DNA of 64,000 bases, from NCBI GenBank assembly GCA_963971225.1, contig OZ020269.1, positions 37,655,264 to 37,719,263 of the forward strand, written 5' to 3'. This DNA is from Melieria omissa. Lineage: Eukaryota > Arthropoda > Insecta > Diptera > Ulidiidae. The translations under genes were made by a program, and so were the position numbers. Each line of letters opens with the position of its first letter. Positions within the stretch are counted from its first letter, which is position 1. This document shows, piece after piece, positions 1-12,617 of this stretch. The notes beneath the pieces are model-generated. The model searched no databases. It saw only the letters and a program-made list of their open reading frames with translations, and had not been told where the DNA came from.

Positions 1-18
1 CATATAACGTGTAATATT

Positions 19-349
19 AATTAATTAATTGATTGGCACGACAGCCCGCTTACGCGAGACTAAGGCCTAGCTTCCCGCAACCACCCGTGTTGTGCGTGTG
101 AATTTTGTACGCGGGTGGAAGGGACCTACAGTTTTTTATGCCGGTTCCGAGCGGCAGGTTGGGAGATTTTTCATAGGCAATTTTTACTCTCAGAGGTTTG
201 CCATTTCCAGCTGAGAGGACAGCCACCGAAAGAGAAAACGAGTTTCCCGTTATTTTTTTAGGTGTTATTACAGGCAGTATTCGATCTTGCGTCGCTCTGC
301 ATGCGACTCGCTGGACCGCGCACTAACCAACTGAGCCACGGCGGCTGCC
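19..349 (-). mobile_element. tRNA-derived SINE, copy A (full length)
   Basis: Read on the minus strand, the element starts GGCAGCCGCCGTGGCTCAG and carries a perfect Pol III A box (TGGCTCAGTTGG) followed by a degenerate B-box region. A unique body of about 250 bp ends in GTCGTGCCAATCAATTAATT. The direct repeat GTGTAATATT at 9-18 and 350-359 is the target-site duplication, which supports retrotransposition. Four more copies lie in this window. There is no protein coding potential; mobilisation would need a LINE in trans. Confidence 0.88.
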
Positions 350-482
350 GTGTAATATTCTGATCATAATTATTATGCACATATGTACATGTTGTGGTCC
401 AACTCCATACCATGGTATGCAGAAACGCATGCTTCTCATTTCTTGCATTCGACGCATTCAATTCACTTCACACTTTGAGTTA

Positions 483-907
483 AGGCTTGATTACACGTAA
501 CGAGTCGAGTGACGAGACATCAAAATGGTACTAGGCCAAAAGAATAGGGATAGCGAGCAAAAGCGACGAGTTGTTCAAACGTATTTTGACACGCGGCGAG
601 TCAGTTCGGTTTTACAATGCACAAAATGAACTAAGCAACTCGCGCAATTAAAGTCAACCGAGCGAAAAGTGGTGTGTGACGCATACCGCATGTCACGAGC
701 GATTCCGCGAATCGCTGCGAAAAAGAGAAAAATATAACGGTAAAGTAGTGGTCGCTCGGCGTAGCAAACAAAATGTGATTCTAGTGACTCTCTCGCCACT
801 TTCATCGGTCACTGACTCGATCAAGAACTCTCCTTACCGTTTAGACAAAACGAGTACTCGTTAGAGTTGATGTCTCGTCGCTCTACTCGTTACGTGTAAT
901 CAAGCCT
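483..907. mobile_element. MITE with about 40-bp inverted ends and TTA target duplication
   Basis: Left end AGGCTTGATTACACGTAACG is mirrored by CGTTACGTGTAATCAAGCCT at the right end. The match continues, imperfectly, for about 40 bp (GAGTCGAGTGACGAGACATC against GATGTCTCGTCGCTCTACTC). TTA at 480-482 and 908-910 is the apparent target duplication, as in PIF/Harbinger elements. Short ORFs inside resemble no transposase, so this is a non-autonomous element. Superfamily assignment rests only on the TTA duplication. Confidence 0.8.
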
Positions 908-910
908 TTA

Positions 911-2415
911 CACAGCGAACTTTTCAAGCATCGTCTAATCACATGAGAGTAACTTTGTGTTGTGTTAAAACAAAAAAAACGTGAAGTTTCAATTTGTAAT
1001 GAATTTATTGACTTCACTTCGCTGCAAGTGGTCAGGAAACATTTTTGGGCAGCCAATTCAAATCCAATATCAATTGCGTCCAATATCAAATTGCGCAATA
1101 ATGAATACAAATAAATATCGGTCACAATCAGAGCGTGAATGTAATCGATAACTATTATGCGATTTTCGTTCATGGTAGAATTGAGGTTAATAATTTAATT
1201 GAACGCTTTTTATTCACTGAAGAGTGAAGAAAAGAAAGAAATTAATAAGGAGAAAAAGCTATTTATGGATAGCATTTGGAACAAAATATAAATTTGAAAC
1301 CCGTGACTGTCAGAATCAGCTGGCCTGTTTGAACGATGCGTGGAATGAGTCGGAAAGTAGAAAGTTGGGCTACTTTTCGTCGAATGCGTAAATGCATGTT
1401 CTGGAGTTGGGCCTTAACACATAGCTGGTAATGGGGAATATACATATATGGCTAAGAATTCGCACGATGGACCGTAAGGCTTTACCACAGAACGTCAAGA
1501 TCCAGAACGGCAGGCAGAGTTTCCCGATTGTGTTTTGCCGAACAACTGTGTAGTCAACATTTAGCTCTGTCGATCAATCGCGCTTCTAGCCACCTTGTTG
1601 ACTGCATGAATATTTGTCGGTTCGCATGTCTGCTTGTCTGGTTTGTATTTGGCTGCTTGCAGTAATTTTAAGAAATAATATTTCTTTAAAATTGAAACAG
1701 ATGTAAAGATATGAGAAATTTTGTGCACATGCCTACGCCTTTATAAACGCACATAAAATACACATGCACACTCGTACAATGGGTGCTTCGTAATTTATAC
1801 ATACAAATATACGTAGTTATTGTTTTGTGTGAAATGGCGAGGTATTTATCTGTGATCTTGAGTGAGACAGACGGGTCCATTGCTTCGGCTTAGGGATCGA
1901 TTTTGTGTTCCCTCGCGCCTGCTTGTTTATTCAAAGAGCAATAAGTTTCGCTGGGCGAATTGCAATTCGCGAATAATAAATTTGGATTTGTTTACTCATT
2001 TGCACATATTGAACTGCGCGTGTTGCTGCACAAAGTTTGCATTTTCTCAGCAGAAAGCGCTGACCGCATTTAGAAAAGTACAATGAAATTAAAGTAATCA
2101 TTGTAAGAAGTGCTGAAACGCACTCGGCTGGTCCGAAAATATATTCCTCCTGAAATGTGGACATAGAGCAGTTGAGGCTCAAGAAACTAGGAAATCGTCT
2201 CTTTAACCAAACGAATCCACGACACATTGACGCCTCTTTCGACTGCCCTCTTTAATGGGGCATTTACAAATCATTTGAATGAGTAATAATTTTCACGAGC
2301 TTCCCGACATTACTTCATATTTGAATTTTTTCTTAAAAACTTTCTCTTACACGCTTGGGACAAAATCTGCCAACTAAAACCTTCTAAACTTCGATCCAAA
2401 CCAAAATATTACATA
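911..2415. other. No recognised gene
   Basis: AT-rich sequence with short ORFs of under 100 codons that show no recognisable domain and no supporting splice sites. No transposon ends or RNA genes were recognised here. Confidence 0.5.
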
Positions 2416-2417
2416 TA

Positions 2418-2586
2418 CAGTATAATCTCGATAATTCGGACACTCGCTAATACGGACAACGCGGTAATCCGGACACTCATTTCTATTGTAGACTCTGTAA
2501 TCCGGACATTCAATTTCTATTGTAGACTCTGTAATCTGGACACCAGTGTCTGGTTTTTAATTGTCCGGATTATCGAGATTATACTG
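2418..2586. mobile_element. pogo/Tigger-like MITE, 169 bp
   Basis: Terminal inverted repeats of about 25 bp begin CAGTATAATCTCGATAATTC and end with its complement (GGATTATCGAGATTATACTG), flanked by TA on both sides. Inside, a segment of about 40 bp (ATTCTATTGTAGACTCTGTAA-type) is tandemly duplicated. CAG...CTG ends with a TA target and Tigger-like TIRs suggest a pogo-type Tc1/mariner derivative. No coding sequence remains. Confidence 0.82.
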
Positions 2587-2838
2587 TAGTTGGTAATAAT
2601 ATCTCAGAGCAGTGTGATAATCCAACGCTCAGACCTGAACTTCAGTTGATTTACAAAATTGTTGAAACACGTTAATAATTTAATTAATAATTTTTAATAA
2701 TATAATAATAATAGTTGCAGCAATGTGTTGTACAAGATCTTTCGGTATCAAGCGTCAGTACAACCGTGCGGTCACAGCCGGTAAGGATTTCACTCATTTA
2801 GCAGGTGGACAGTGTATAAAAATCATTGGCAAACTTAC

Positions 2839-3155
2839 CGATACTCTTTAATCACATGGAAACGTTGACTGTCGCGTGCCTGCGCCGAATGATCTGCGCT
2901 GTTGGCGTTGTTGCTTTCAAAAATGCGATTGATCTGCGCTTCGGTTAGATTAAACATTGCTAAAATAGTGCGATTGTTTCTGTCAACGTATTCCGTGCGG
3001 ATGGTGGTGTCGTCGTCCAACACAGGCGCGGAGCGCTTTATGCGAAAGGCAGCTACATCGGCCCAATTCGATATCGAAACGCACAAAATGATGAGCCAAT
3101 GCAAGTGCCAATGCAGATGCATCTTTGATGCGCTCGAAAACTGCGAGTAATTCAA
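2839..3155 (-). CDS. First coding exon of a putative small secreted protein or prepropeptide
   Basis: The minus-strand ORF encodes about 105 residues and ends exactly at a consensus donor (CG|GTAAGT, intron beginning at 2838). A hydrophobic stretch after the second Met (at 3122; core LHWLIILCVSI) looks like a signal peptide, so that Met may be the true start. It is followed by RIKR, a possible dibasic processing site, then an acidic hydrophilic segment with one N-glycosylation sequon (NRT). No family was recognised. The downstream exon should lie at lower coordinates on the minus strand, but I found no convincing partner. It may be a chance ORF; the signal peptide plus donor site are the only support. 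Confidence 0.4.
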
Positions 3156-4123
3156 ACCGATTGGAATGTTTGTTAATTAGCGGCTGTCATTTCAAAATGA
3201 TCACTTCAATTTTATCAGTATGTGTGCATCACTTCCAACTACGATTTGATTTAACAATTAAATTTTATTTCGCTGCCAATAGCACTGCTTTTTATTATCT
3301 ATATTGTGGCGCGTAGTTTGACGAATAAATTTTGATTTTAGCTTTCTTCCGATTTTGGATGTCTTCACTCTAAGAACACCAAGTATGAAATGATTTGAGC
3401 GAGGCGCTTTAAGACTTAAATAACATTTCACATCTATCAGATACAATATTTGGTTTGCGTTTGGTATACCTCGTCTGCGAAACGATATAGCGACGTAAGT
3501 GTTTTATACCTTACTGCGCTACACAGCGGTGACGCTAATTCACACCGCGAAAAATTGCTTCGAGAAAAATTTTCGTGGAACATAAGGAAGTGGCTCCAGA
3601 AGTGCTGCTCTGAAACTACTGCTGTATTTTGCACAATCTAAGCGTACGAAATTGAGGTAATCTGTAACGAGAATACTTACATTACCTATGATTATGATTA
3701 TGGAAGATAACTGAGAAGTTAGCAACAAAAATGCTTACGAATTTTAGAAAGTTATAACATAAAAATGAACGTATTATAAAATTTAACATAATATTTGATA
3801 GTTTTAAATCAATACCAGAATTAATCCGGACAACCCAAGGTACTCGCAATGGTTAGGTGCAAATTGGTGTATGTGTAATCTACAGAATAATTCTTAAAGA
3901 TTTTAAGACTTAAGCTATCGAAAGACACTATTTAACCGAGCTCTTGGTTGGGAATGTTGTTAGCTTAGTCTGACCACGCGTCCTGGTTGATTGGAAGACC
4001 TAATGGTGAGAATTAACAAATTTAAGCTAGTTTTTCGTGTATCATGTAACATGAAAAGAGCTGAAAAGAGTTTTGCCAGCAACCGCAGCAATCGCATTCA
4101 ATTAATTTATTATATATATATAC
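3156..4123. other. No recognised gene
   Basis: AT-rich DNA that may contain the promoter and 5' leader of the minus-strand exon ending at 3155. The short overlapping ORFs on both strands near 3437-3728 show no domain. No element ends were recognised. Confidence 0.4.
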
Positions 4124-4452
4124 GGCAGCCGCCGTGGCTCAGTTGGTTAGTGCGCGGTCCAACGAGTCGCATGCAGAGCGACGCAAGATCGAATTCTGCA
4201 TGTAGTAACACCTAAAAAAAATAACGGGAAACTCGTTTTCTCTTTCGGTGGCTGTCCTCTCAGCTGGAAATGGCAAACCTCTGAGAGCAAAAATTGCCTA
4301 TGAAAAAGCTCCCAACCTGCCGTTCGGAACCGGCATAAAACTGTAGGTCCCTTCCACCCGCGTACAAAATTCACACGCACAACACGGGTGGTTGCGGGAA
4401 GCTAGGCCTTAGTCTCGCGTAAGCGGGCTGTCGTGCCAATCAATTAATCAAA
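4124..4452 (+). mobile_element. tRNA-derived SINE, copy B (full length)
   Basis: Same family as the copy at 19-349, in plus orientation. It begins GGCAGCCGCCGTGGCTCAG with the A box TGGCTCAGTTGG, and ends TGCCAATCAATTAATCAA. ATATAC flanks both ends as a short target duplication. The B box is degenerate (AGATCGAATTC), so Pol III activity of this copy is doubtful. Confidence 0.88.
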
Positions 4453-4566
4453 ATATACGGTGGCGGTCAAAGCACGAGGCTTATGAAGCAAATGCCTATA
4501 TCGGCAAATTGGGAGGGACGTCGAATTTCAGAAAATTTTTGTGTTTAAGTTGCATTCATATAACTA

Positions 4567-4803
4567 CAGTCGTGTTTGGTTATAGTGATCCCCCTATATG
4601 GTGAACACGTCGATATAGTGAACACCCAAATTTGACATCGAGCCTCTAAATATAGAAAAAAATTTTCAAGCAAAAAACAAAAAATGTATTTTGAGCAAAT
4701 AAAATTAGTTTTTGAACAAAAATGTTAACCTTGATATAGTGAACAACCTCAATACAGAAAACAGGCCTTGCAATAATTAGTTCACTATATCCAGACTCCA
4801 CTG
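4567..4803. mobile_element. pogo-like MITE, 237 bp
   Basis: Imperfect inverted ends: CAGTCGTGTTTGGTTATAGT on the left against CAGTGGAGTCTGGATATAGT read inward from the right, each flanked by TA. Motifs like TATAGTGAACA recur inside. It is the same structural class as the elements at 2418, 40778, 40989 and 53223, but with different end sequences, so a different family. Confidence 0.75.
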
Positions 4804-4805
4804 TA

Positions 4806-7800
4806 TTCCCACATGTTCATTATGATTTTGAATATCGATCGACTTTAAATTGATTTTATACACATGCCATGTGGTTGTTTCAAATCATTTAAAATCGATC
4901 GTTATTCAAAATTGTTAATTATGATAGTGAGTGGATTAGAAAAGTTTAATACATAGGGCAATGCTGGCAATCGCATTTTTATTTACAAGAAACTACAATC
5001 TATCTAATTTTTTTGTTAATTACTACTATTCACTTAGATTCTTAATTTCATCGTCCAAGTTAGTATAGTTCTCGACACATGAAATTGCAGTGTCATCAGC
5101 GAAGGTACCAGTCATAGTGGGAATGAAGCATTGACATCTTTGCAATGTGAATGAACCACCTGATGGCCAGCTAGGTTGTAATTTTGGCTTGCGAAAAATT
5201 TGCACAGTGTAAAACTGTGTGCGGCGATGTGTACAGTGGATATAAGACGTTCGTGCGGTGGAAGTAACAACAGAAGCACACAGTAGCAGCAGGTGTTAGC
5301 TGTTGTGGTAGTGAGAAGCTCACCGATGATTTGATGGATAACTGGGGAGCCGAAGCACATCTCGGCTATTGTGGCAAGGAAACCACTGCTGCTGGGCTGT
5401 CAGTCAAAGTCACTGCAAAAAATGTGTCCCGCTTCGCTCTGAGCTCGGTTGCCGACTCTGGCGCCACCAAGTCCTTTGTGCAGTTATTATTTGATAATTC
5501 GGAAATGTAGCGAATTAGTAACAGGAATTTCTTTGCTTTGCTCGATCCGCAGGTTCTCAATACGTCTCACTTTAGTCGTCCAGCTGTGTCACAAATCAAA
5601 CATCGTGAATCGTTGTAACAAATTAATTCTTATATTTACTATTGGTCATTATTAGATACATCTACATACGTGGCAGGCTTCGAGTGGGAGTTGTGCGTAC
5701 TACTAATCGCTCGTTTCACGGGCTACGTCTGCCTCATTCCGGTCATTATCAACTAAGGCATTGTCCCCTTATCAGGTATAAAGTGGCTAGGTATTTAGAT
5801 ATGTGTGTAAGTAGTAAACATTTTAGAAATGCGCATGTTCCAAATCTAGTTGGACATGAAATCGTTTCGGACCATATTCAACTAAAGATGAATGAAAACT
5901 CGTGAACTTGGACATAGCACACAAATCGTAGGTAGTAGAGCGGGTTCATTCCGACGACGACTACGTCCAGACCACATTTCCTATTTCAGTGAGGAAAAAG
6001 CCCCGTTGTCTCTTGGGGTGATCCACTGGAGAAGGCGTACCTCGAGAAATATTTTGTGACCAATCGTTAAGTAAATAATTACTTCGGCTTACACGTACAA
6101 GCAATCATTTCGTGCAAAGTAAATTTCTGTGCAATTCCGTTTAAACTTTAGTTTTTGCTATGAACCTCGTAAGGGTTTAGTTACTGTGATTTCCCGATGG
6201 CTCTATGAGGGATTTGTGTGTCGTCGTCCACTTGACTCGAACGTCTTATTTTTTATTTTCTACTTTTCGTTGGAGTGAACTTTGAATTCTTGAATTCTAA
6301 AGTTGAAATGTATTAGATATGCTTTGTTTATGGTGAATGTGCGCGTACTGTGCTATCGTTACGCTAATCAACGATTAAGTGCCAATTTTGAAATGGTTAA
6401 CTTTAGATAAGATAAGATTGTAAATAACTATTTTCACGTAAATATCCTCCACCCAGTTTGAATAACGCTTCGTTATAAGGAATTTATTTTTTGACACGGT
6501 TTATATTGTTATATCAGGTGTGTTATTGTAGCGTACTTTTGCTGTATTTGTATGAAAGTAATCTTGAAAAATCTGGTGAAATCGAATGGACTCTTAAAAC
6601 CACCCCTATTTGCTTTCTTGTTAGACATTTTAAAAGTTATACGCGTAAATAGGTATGAGCAGACCTATTGACCACTTTAATAGCAATTTGCATAAAAAAC
6701 ACAAGTGAGAACTTGAAGGTTAAGATTTTTAACTATACCCAACAAATCAGGCTTCGAGTGAGCTGCATATACTTAACTATGTATATACTTATGTATATAC
6801 TTAACTATGTAGTGAAAGGGCGAAAAGCCTCTCGTAGTGATTTGACACCACATTGTCATATGAATTTAGTGTTAAAATCTCGATTGTAGCTTTTTCGCAC
6901 ACACAAATATGATAAAAATAAAGTAAGAAATGGATAGCTTTACGATAGAATGAGGTTCCGAAACATTTGGAACTTATTTCCAAAGTGGATATTATTCCTT
7001 TGTTTAGGGCAGTGTTCAAGATCGATGTTATGTCGAAAATTTAGGAACGAGAGCCTTCAAGCACAATACACCTTTAAATATTTCTCAAGCCAGCCGCGGC
7101 AGACGTTTGAATGAATGGAATTATATTTAATTTTGACGGACCGCATAGCTATAATTATAAATGAACGATATTTATTTTATAGCAAACTAGTATAGTATAG
7201 TATTAGTATATAGTATATGTACATGTATAATGCCTCGTACATGTGAACTTGTACATCCATCGAAGGAACCGATGACAAAAGTTTTGCCATTTTAAAGTTT
7301 GCCCAAAGAAGGATGTTTTTTATATTTGTTTTTGGCTGCGTCGTGATTTGACTTATGACCCTTACACGTACGCTTCCGCTACTAAGCCACAGAGCCCAGT
7401 TTTAAATGAGAAAAACATGTACGACCCTGAAAATATTATGAGGTCATGACCGAAAATTTTACGAAATATTGTACATTTTAAATAAAATCCACAGATGTAT
7501 GTTATTCTGAGTAATAACTAGTTAAATCAAACCAAGTTTTACATATGCACGTATATTATTTGGCTGCCTATTATCCGTCGATTATCATGAGTATGTAACA
7601 TATATTTTTCAAAAATTCCCATCATAATGATCTTAGTTTAAGCAGGATGGGTGATTGAGTGACTGATTTCGGTTTCAGTGATTTTAAGTTTTCGTGGACT
7701 TAATTCACGGTAGGCGTTCTAGAATCCACGCCTACTTACTCATGTGTTGTTGCTTGGATGCAGTCGCAAAGTGAGCATTTCCGGCCGAATAGAAGCCCAA

Positions 7801-8461
7801 CAATTATGAATAGCCAGGACGTGGTCGATGTGGCTGTGGTGAAATTTGGTGCATGCATAATAGAAAAAATGCATCTGAATGCGAGCGGCTGTGGCGGGTT
7901 CTTTCCAGTGTATTCATTTGTGGGCAGCTAGTCAGCAATTGGAATAAAAATCTCATAATTCAACATATTGTTAGTCGCGCTAGTTTTATCATTAGATTAG
8001 ATCACTGTCGGTTGAGTGTATTTAAATTCAGTCGAGTTGTGCTGAATAGCAGTTGGACTGTAATTTCACGGCTGTCTGTGTGTTTGTGTATGTTATTTCT
8101 TAAATTAAAAAGTGCGTGCGCGGCTGTAAATTCAGGCACTTGTGGCGCACGCACAAATGTCTGAACTTGCGTGCAAAACTTAACAAAAGTTATTCTAGAC
8201 AAATTGAATTGCAAAACTGCTGTGAATGGAATTATATTGGACAACAGGAAACTGCTCATTAGTCTATGACTTCTATTCATAAAAACAGAAACATTCCGAA
8301 AGGAGAATTCTTGGTGTCTGGTACCGGAATATTTTGCTCAAATATCTGATTTGCGCTTAAAATGCAACATCCATATGTCAACACAATCTAGTTGATTGAC
8401 AATGTCTTGCTTTTTTGGCATTTTGATTTCTACGTAAGCTTTGCTTTGAAATTTCATTACA
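4806..8461. other. No recognised gene or element
   Basis: About 3.6 kb with scattered short ORFs and no recognised domain, splice pattern or transposon ends. It includes simple AT tandem stretches near 6760-6810 and 7190-7240. A short reading frame near 6010-6070 (DPLEKAYLEKYF, then stop) looks faintly protein-like but has no consistent upstream exon. Confidence 0.4.
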
Positions 8462-8654
8462 TCATATCACATCGCGTAACATAACATCACATCACGTCAC
8501 AGCACAGCACAGCACAGCACAGCACAGCACAGCAGATCACATCACATCACATTACATCACATCACATCACATCACATCACATCACATCACATCACATCAC
8601 ATCACATCACATCACATCACATCACATCACATCACATCACATCACATCACATCA
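8462..8654. repeat. Pentanucleotide microsatellite (ATCAC)n with a (CACAG)n block
   Basis: Almost uninterrupted 5-bp repeats: ATCAC units, then CACAG units near 8495-8535, then a long run of about 25 ATCAC units. The change of unit inside one array suggests a point mutation that then spread by slippage. Confidence 0.95.
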
Positions 8655-11175
8655 TATGGCATCATGATGACACGGTCGGTATTATAGAAGAAACAAAAAT
8701 GAAAACTTTACTGACTTTGATTCAGTACACTTTTTTGTACTATATAATAATATAGATGAACATTAGACATATTGTACATTATACACCTATCACATAACTT
8801 GTACGCCAGTGTACGCAGTTGCTCTCACGTGTTTGACAGTGACAAGTTGAGATACTGTGCCCGGCTTTCGAGCGCATATTGGTTTTCTAATGGGAACATA
8901 AAAGAAGATTGCTATATCACGATATTACCTAAGCGCATTAGAGTGCTTCTTTAATTTGCATACGGAAATCCATTGGCGAGACCTCAAGGACGTTCTGTCG
9001 GAGAAAAAAAGGAAACGGGCAGACGAAGAGCAGATAACGAAATAAAAGGAAACAAATAATAACAAAAGTGAAATTATTTTGAGCACGTCTGGACAGAAAT
9101 TGAATTTGAAATTGTAATTCAAGCACTTATGTACGTATAAATGAAGTCTCGTTGATCTGGCTGCGCTGATGAATTTGCAGCCAGACAAACAATGAAACGT
9201 GTGCATAGCTTTCATTCAGATAATAAAAATAAAATATTAAATAAACGAAGAGACGACTGCGCAAGTGGGTCGGAATCTGTCGCAGTCCGCGTGTAGTCAC
9301 AAATCAAAACAAACCACAGTGATTCAGAGGTGCCAGTTCGAGGACTTTTGTCGAAAAATTTGCCATGGAACCTTATGTTAAGCAAATATATTCTATAAAT
9401 ATACTATTTTTGAAACTCTTTGGAAGCTTTCCCTCTTTTGTTTCGCTTTCCATTTCTCAAGTAACGGTTACTTGAAAAACGTCAATTCGTAGGAATAAAA
9501 GTCATCAAACTTTAGATACTACTACTACTACTAACTTCTTACTACTTCGAGATTTTACAGTGTAATATAGCTGAAAGTATGTACTAATAGAAACCATGGA
9601 CTTTAGGTGCACAAACTAGCACGTTTTTAAGAAATTTAACATTTTCAGGGACGTATACAGCCAAAAATAAGGATCTTTTTGCAGCATGGTTGGCAGAAAA
9701 ACATAGCGACCACTGCTGCACTTCGCTTAAACTATTAATTTTTGTTTGTAATAATATGCAAACACCACTTGATTTAGAATTATTACAAAAAAAAAGGTAC
9801 ATTAGATGGAAGGCTTCGGTAATACTGGGTGGCTTGCCATCGAATAAAGGCAACTTTCGAAAAGAAGCAAAACTTGTTAATGCCTGCAGAACCAATTATA
9901 TCAGTTAATAGGAAAATGAAAGGTTAACATGAAACCCGAAACTCTGATATAATGCAATATTAAAAAAATTTTATTTAAAATTTTGTCAAAAATAGATGTA
10001 GAGGGTTTAATTTGAATAATTCATCATCGGAAACCGATTGTCCTAGCAGTACAGATTAACATATTGTAATTTTTAACGAAAATATATGCTTTACTGAATT
10101 TAATAAAAGGTATTATTATCTATTTAGGTTTGAAATTACTTAGATGCGCATAAGCATGCACAGATATTTGTAGTGTTTTCAATATTTCCTTTTTGTATGA
10201 CAAGCGTAATTGTAAGTTGATCGATACCATTTTTGATATATACCTTTATACTTATTGATGATATGAGTGCTGTTTCATCAGTATATCTTTTATAATTTCC
10301 GATATACTGTCAACTTAGTATTTGGTTTGTATGGGAGGTGGGCGTGTCCGTGGGGTGATTGAAGTAATTTTTGGCGTATTAACTTCTCTTTATAACAAAA
10401 TCATATGTACAAAATTTTATTGTCGTACGCCTATTCCTTCTATTTTTGTCCCTTGTTACTATGCACTCGCGACACTGTGCGTCCCATAAACAGGTGTCAC
10501 ATAATACATATAATTAAATGCTATATTATATTAAGGGTATGTTGCATATGGATTAACGGCTAGTTTTGATCACATAGGATGAGGAAGTACATATTTAATG
10601 CATGCAGGGTCAAATTTTACTCTATGACGACAAAAAAACGTTTCTGCAAAAATATGATTCACTTTGCTTGGCATTAATATAAGCTGAGCAAGAAATAACA
10701 CATAATAAACATAATTAAGTCCATGGAGTAATTATCGCTCTTGTGCAGCAAACCGATATCAAGCGCACTGTATTACAACGGACCAATCTCAAAGGCATGG
10801 CAAGCTAAATTGTGAGGAAATGTGTGCGAAGAAAATCCATGCAAACGTTTGTTCGAGTAGCGTGAGGGGAGGCGCAGAAACGTGGGGTCAGGAGCACGTT
10901 AGGCGTCTGTGAAGGGATCTCGTGTCTGGCTACTGACTTGATTGCATGTTGTGCGAAATGCAAAACCAGAAGCTAATTTGTTTTTGTTTACGCTGATATT
11001 TTGAGCGGGAGCGAAGCTGCATGGTTGGGCCTGTAAGCGACTACAATTTATGTTGTTTTTTCACCAAAGCATTGTAAGCATTTGGAAAAGATTTTTGAGT
11101 GGTAAATTCGGAAAAAGACGTGAATGGGAAGACCCAACCAAGTTAATTTAATTTTTACATGTTGTATAACTGATT
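8655..11175. other. No recognised gene
   Basis: AT-rich intergenic DNA with one short (TAC)n run near 9515. ORFs at 8925-9215 and 9584-9908 have no recognisable domain. No transposon ends were found. Confidence 0.4.
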
Positions 11176-11742
11176 GGCAGCCGCTGTGGCTCAGTTGGTT
11201 AGTGCGTTGGACAACGAGTCAAAGGCAGCATCCGCAGGTTCAAATACTGCCTATAATAAAACCTAAAAAAAATAACGGGAATATTCGTTTTCTCTTTCGG
11301 TGGCTGTCCTCTCAGCTGGAAATGGCAAAACTCTGAGAGTAAAAATTGCTTATGAAAAAGCTCCCAACCTGCCGTTCGGAACCGGCATAAAACTGTAGGT
11401 CCCTTCCACAAGCGTACAAAATTCACACGCACAACACGGGTGGTTGCGGGAAGCTAGGCCTTATAGTATAAACATAACCAAGTCGTCGTGCGATTTTTAC
11501 GCAGCGAACGTACGCTGTCAAAATTAAAACACACAGCAGTAATTGTGATTGCCCACAACGACGACGACTGCGATATTCGACCGACGGCCGGTCGTCCGAC
11601 GATAGAACAAATTCTAATTTGGTCGCAGTCGTCGTGCGAACCAATCAGCTGTGCAGCTGTCAGCGGTGAAAAACGAAAAAACAAACAAACGAAAAATTGT
11701 GGTAAAATTTTGTGATTTGTGGTTTTTTGAGGTTGCGAAGTT

Positions 11743-11814
11743 GTAAGTGGTTCAAATTTTAATAAAAAATTGTGCCAAATAATCTATTTTGTCTTTCCCT
11801 TTCGTATGTTTTAG
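11743..11814 (+). other. Probable 72-nt intron in the 5' leader of the gene inside the TIR element
   Basis: Donor GTAAGT at 11743 and acceptor CGTATGTTTTAG ending at 11814 fit a typical short fly intron with a pyrimidine-rich tract. An ATG follows at 11818 and opens a 36-codon ORF (MDKTELLIDRAAKEIV...) that stops at 11928, in the same frame as the isomerase-like segment starting at 11986. This suggests a once-continuous gene whose frame is now closed by TGA. Confidence 0.45.
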
Positions 11815-11985
11815 AAAATGGACAAGACGGAGCTCCTAATTGACCGAGCAGCGAAAGAAATCGTGCCCCCACTGGCAGTTGCGCTTCTGATTAGAGTTGC
11901 AGCTGAAGCCGGTTTTGTGCTGCCGTGAAGGAATTTGGCTAATATTGCTGCCCCGAAAGTAGAAAAAATCGTCGCCTGGACAAAT

Positions 11986-12617
11986 CAAGTTTGCGCATAT
12001 GACAATACGCCCGTTAGTGTCCCGGTAGTGTTTGCCGTCGAGCGCCTGGCAAAGCGCCTGCGCTCCGAGGGACTGGAGGTGGTGTGCGTGCCCACTGCTT
12101 TCAGGCGCATCAGCCGATTGTCGAGCATCAGCTGCAGCTGGGCGATCTGGACCGGCATCCAAAGCTGGCCGTGGCCATCGATGGCGCCGACGAGGTCGAT
12201 AGCGACATGGTACTGATCAAGGGCGGCGGCGGCTGTCTGCTTCAGGAGAAAATAGTGGCCGCCTGCGCGAAGCAGCTTATTGTCATAGCGGACTACACCA
12301 AGAACTCGCAGCGCCTGGGCGAACAGTACAAGAAGGGGATTCCGATCGAGGTGGTGCCCATGGCATATGTGCCAATAAGGCAGCGCATTGCGGCCATGCA
12401 TGGCGGTAGCCAAGGCGGGCCGTGCGTCACGGACAATGGCAACTTCATACTTGACTGGCACTTTGAGCCGACAACGGTTTACAACTGGAAGGCGGTGAAT
12501 GAAGATTTGCTGCTCATACCGGGCGTGGTCGAGACAGGTTTGTTCGTGGACATGGCAACGAAGGCGTATTTTGGTATCTGTGGTGGTCTGTATTCGAATC
12601 TCATGTTTGTTTTGTAA
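11986..12617 (+). pseudogene. Ribose-5-phosphate isomerase (RpiA family), captured and broken
   Basis: RpiA interconverts ribose-5-phosphate and ribulose-5-phosphate in the pentose phosphate pathway. Family signatures are clear: [10 protein letters not shown], then [10 protein letters not shown] with the catalytic Asp region, IKGGGG, QEKIV with the catalytic Glu, and PGVVETGLF near the C-terminus. Three things break it. The N-terminal phosphate-binding loop (normally GSGST before VVFAVERL) is reduced to [12 protein letters not shown] single-base loss near 12102 shifts the frame from the 11935 frame to the 12102-12617 frame. The last residues diverge after KAYFG. There is no intron across the conserved part and an A-rich AATAATAAATAAG tract follows, consistent with an mRNA-derived copy. 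It lies wholly inside the TIR element at 11464-13094. A functional enzyme is unlikely. Confidence 0.85.

Noticed and set aside
2723..2780. Plus-strand ATG with 19 codons ending at a GTAAGG donor (MCCTRSFGIKRQ...)
   Set aside because: Looks exon-like but is antisense to the candidate intron of the minus-strand exon and has no partner exon or recognised family.
6010..6070. Short frame containing DPLEKAYLEKYF before a stop
   Set aside because: The frame is closed at the apparent acceptor and nothing joins to it; too short to support.
8462..8654. CRISPR-like array
   Set aside because: Uninterrupted 5-bp microsatellite with no spacers, in a eukaryotic context.
11176..11250. Functional tRNA gene
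   Set aside because: A and B boxes are present but no cloverleaf can be formed and the sequence is the head of a repeated SINE.
11986..12617. Functional ribose-5-phosphate isomerase gene
   Set aside because: The phosphate-binding loop is missing, there is a frameshift near 12102 and the locus sits inside a transposon, so called a pseudogene.
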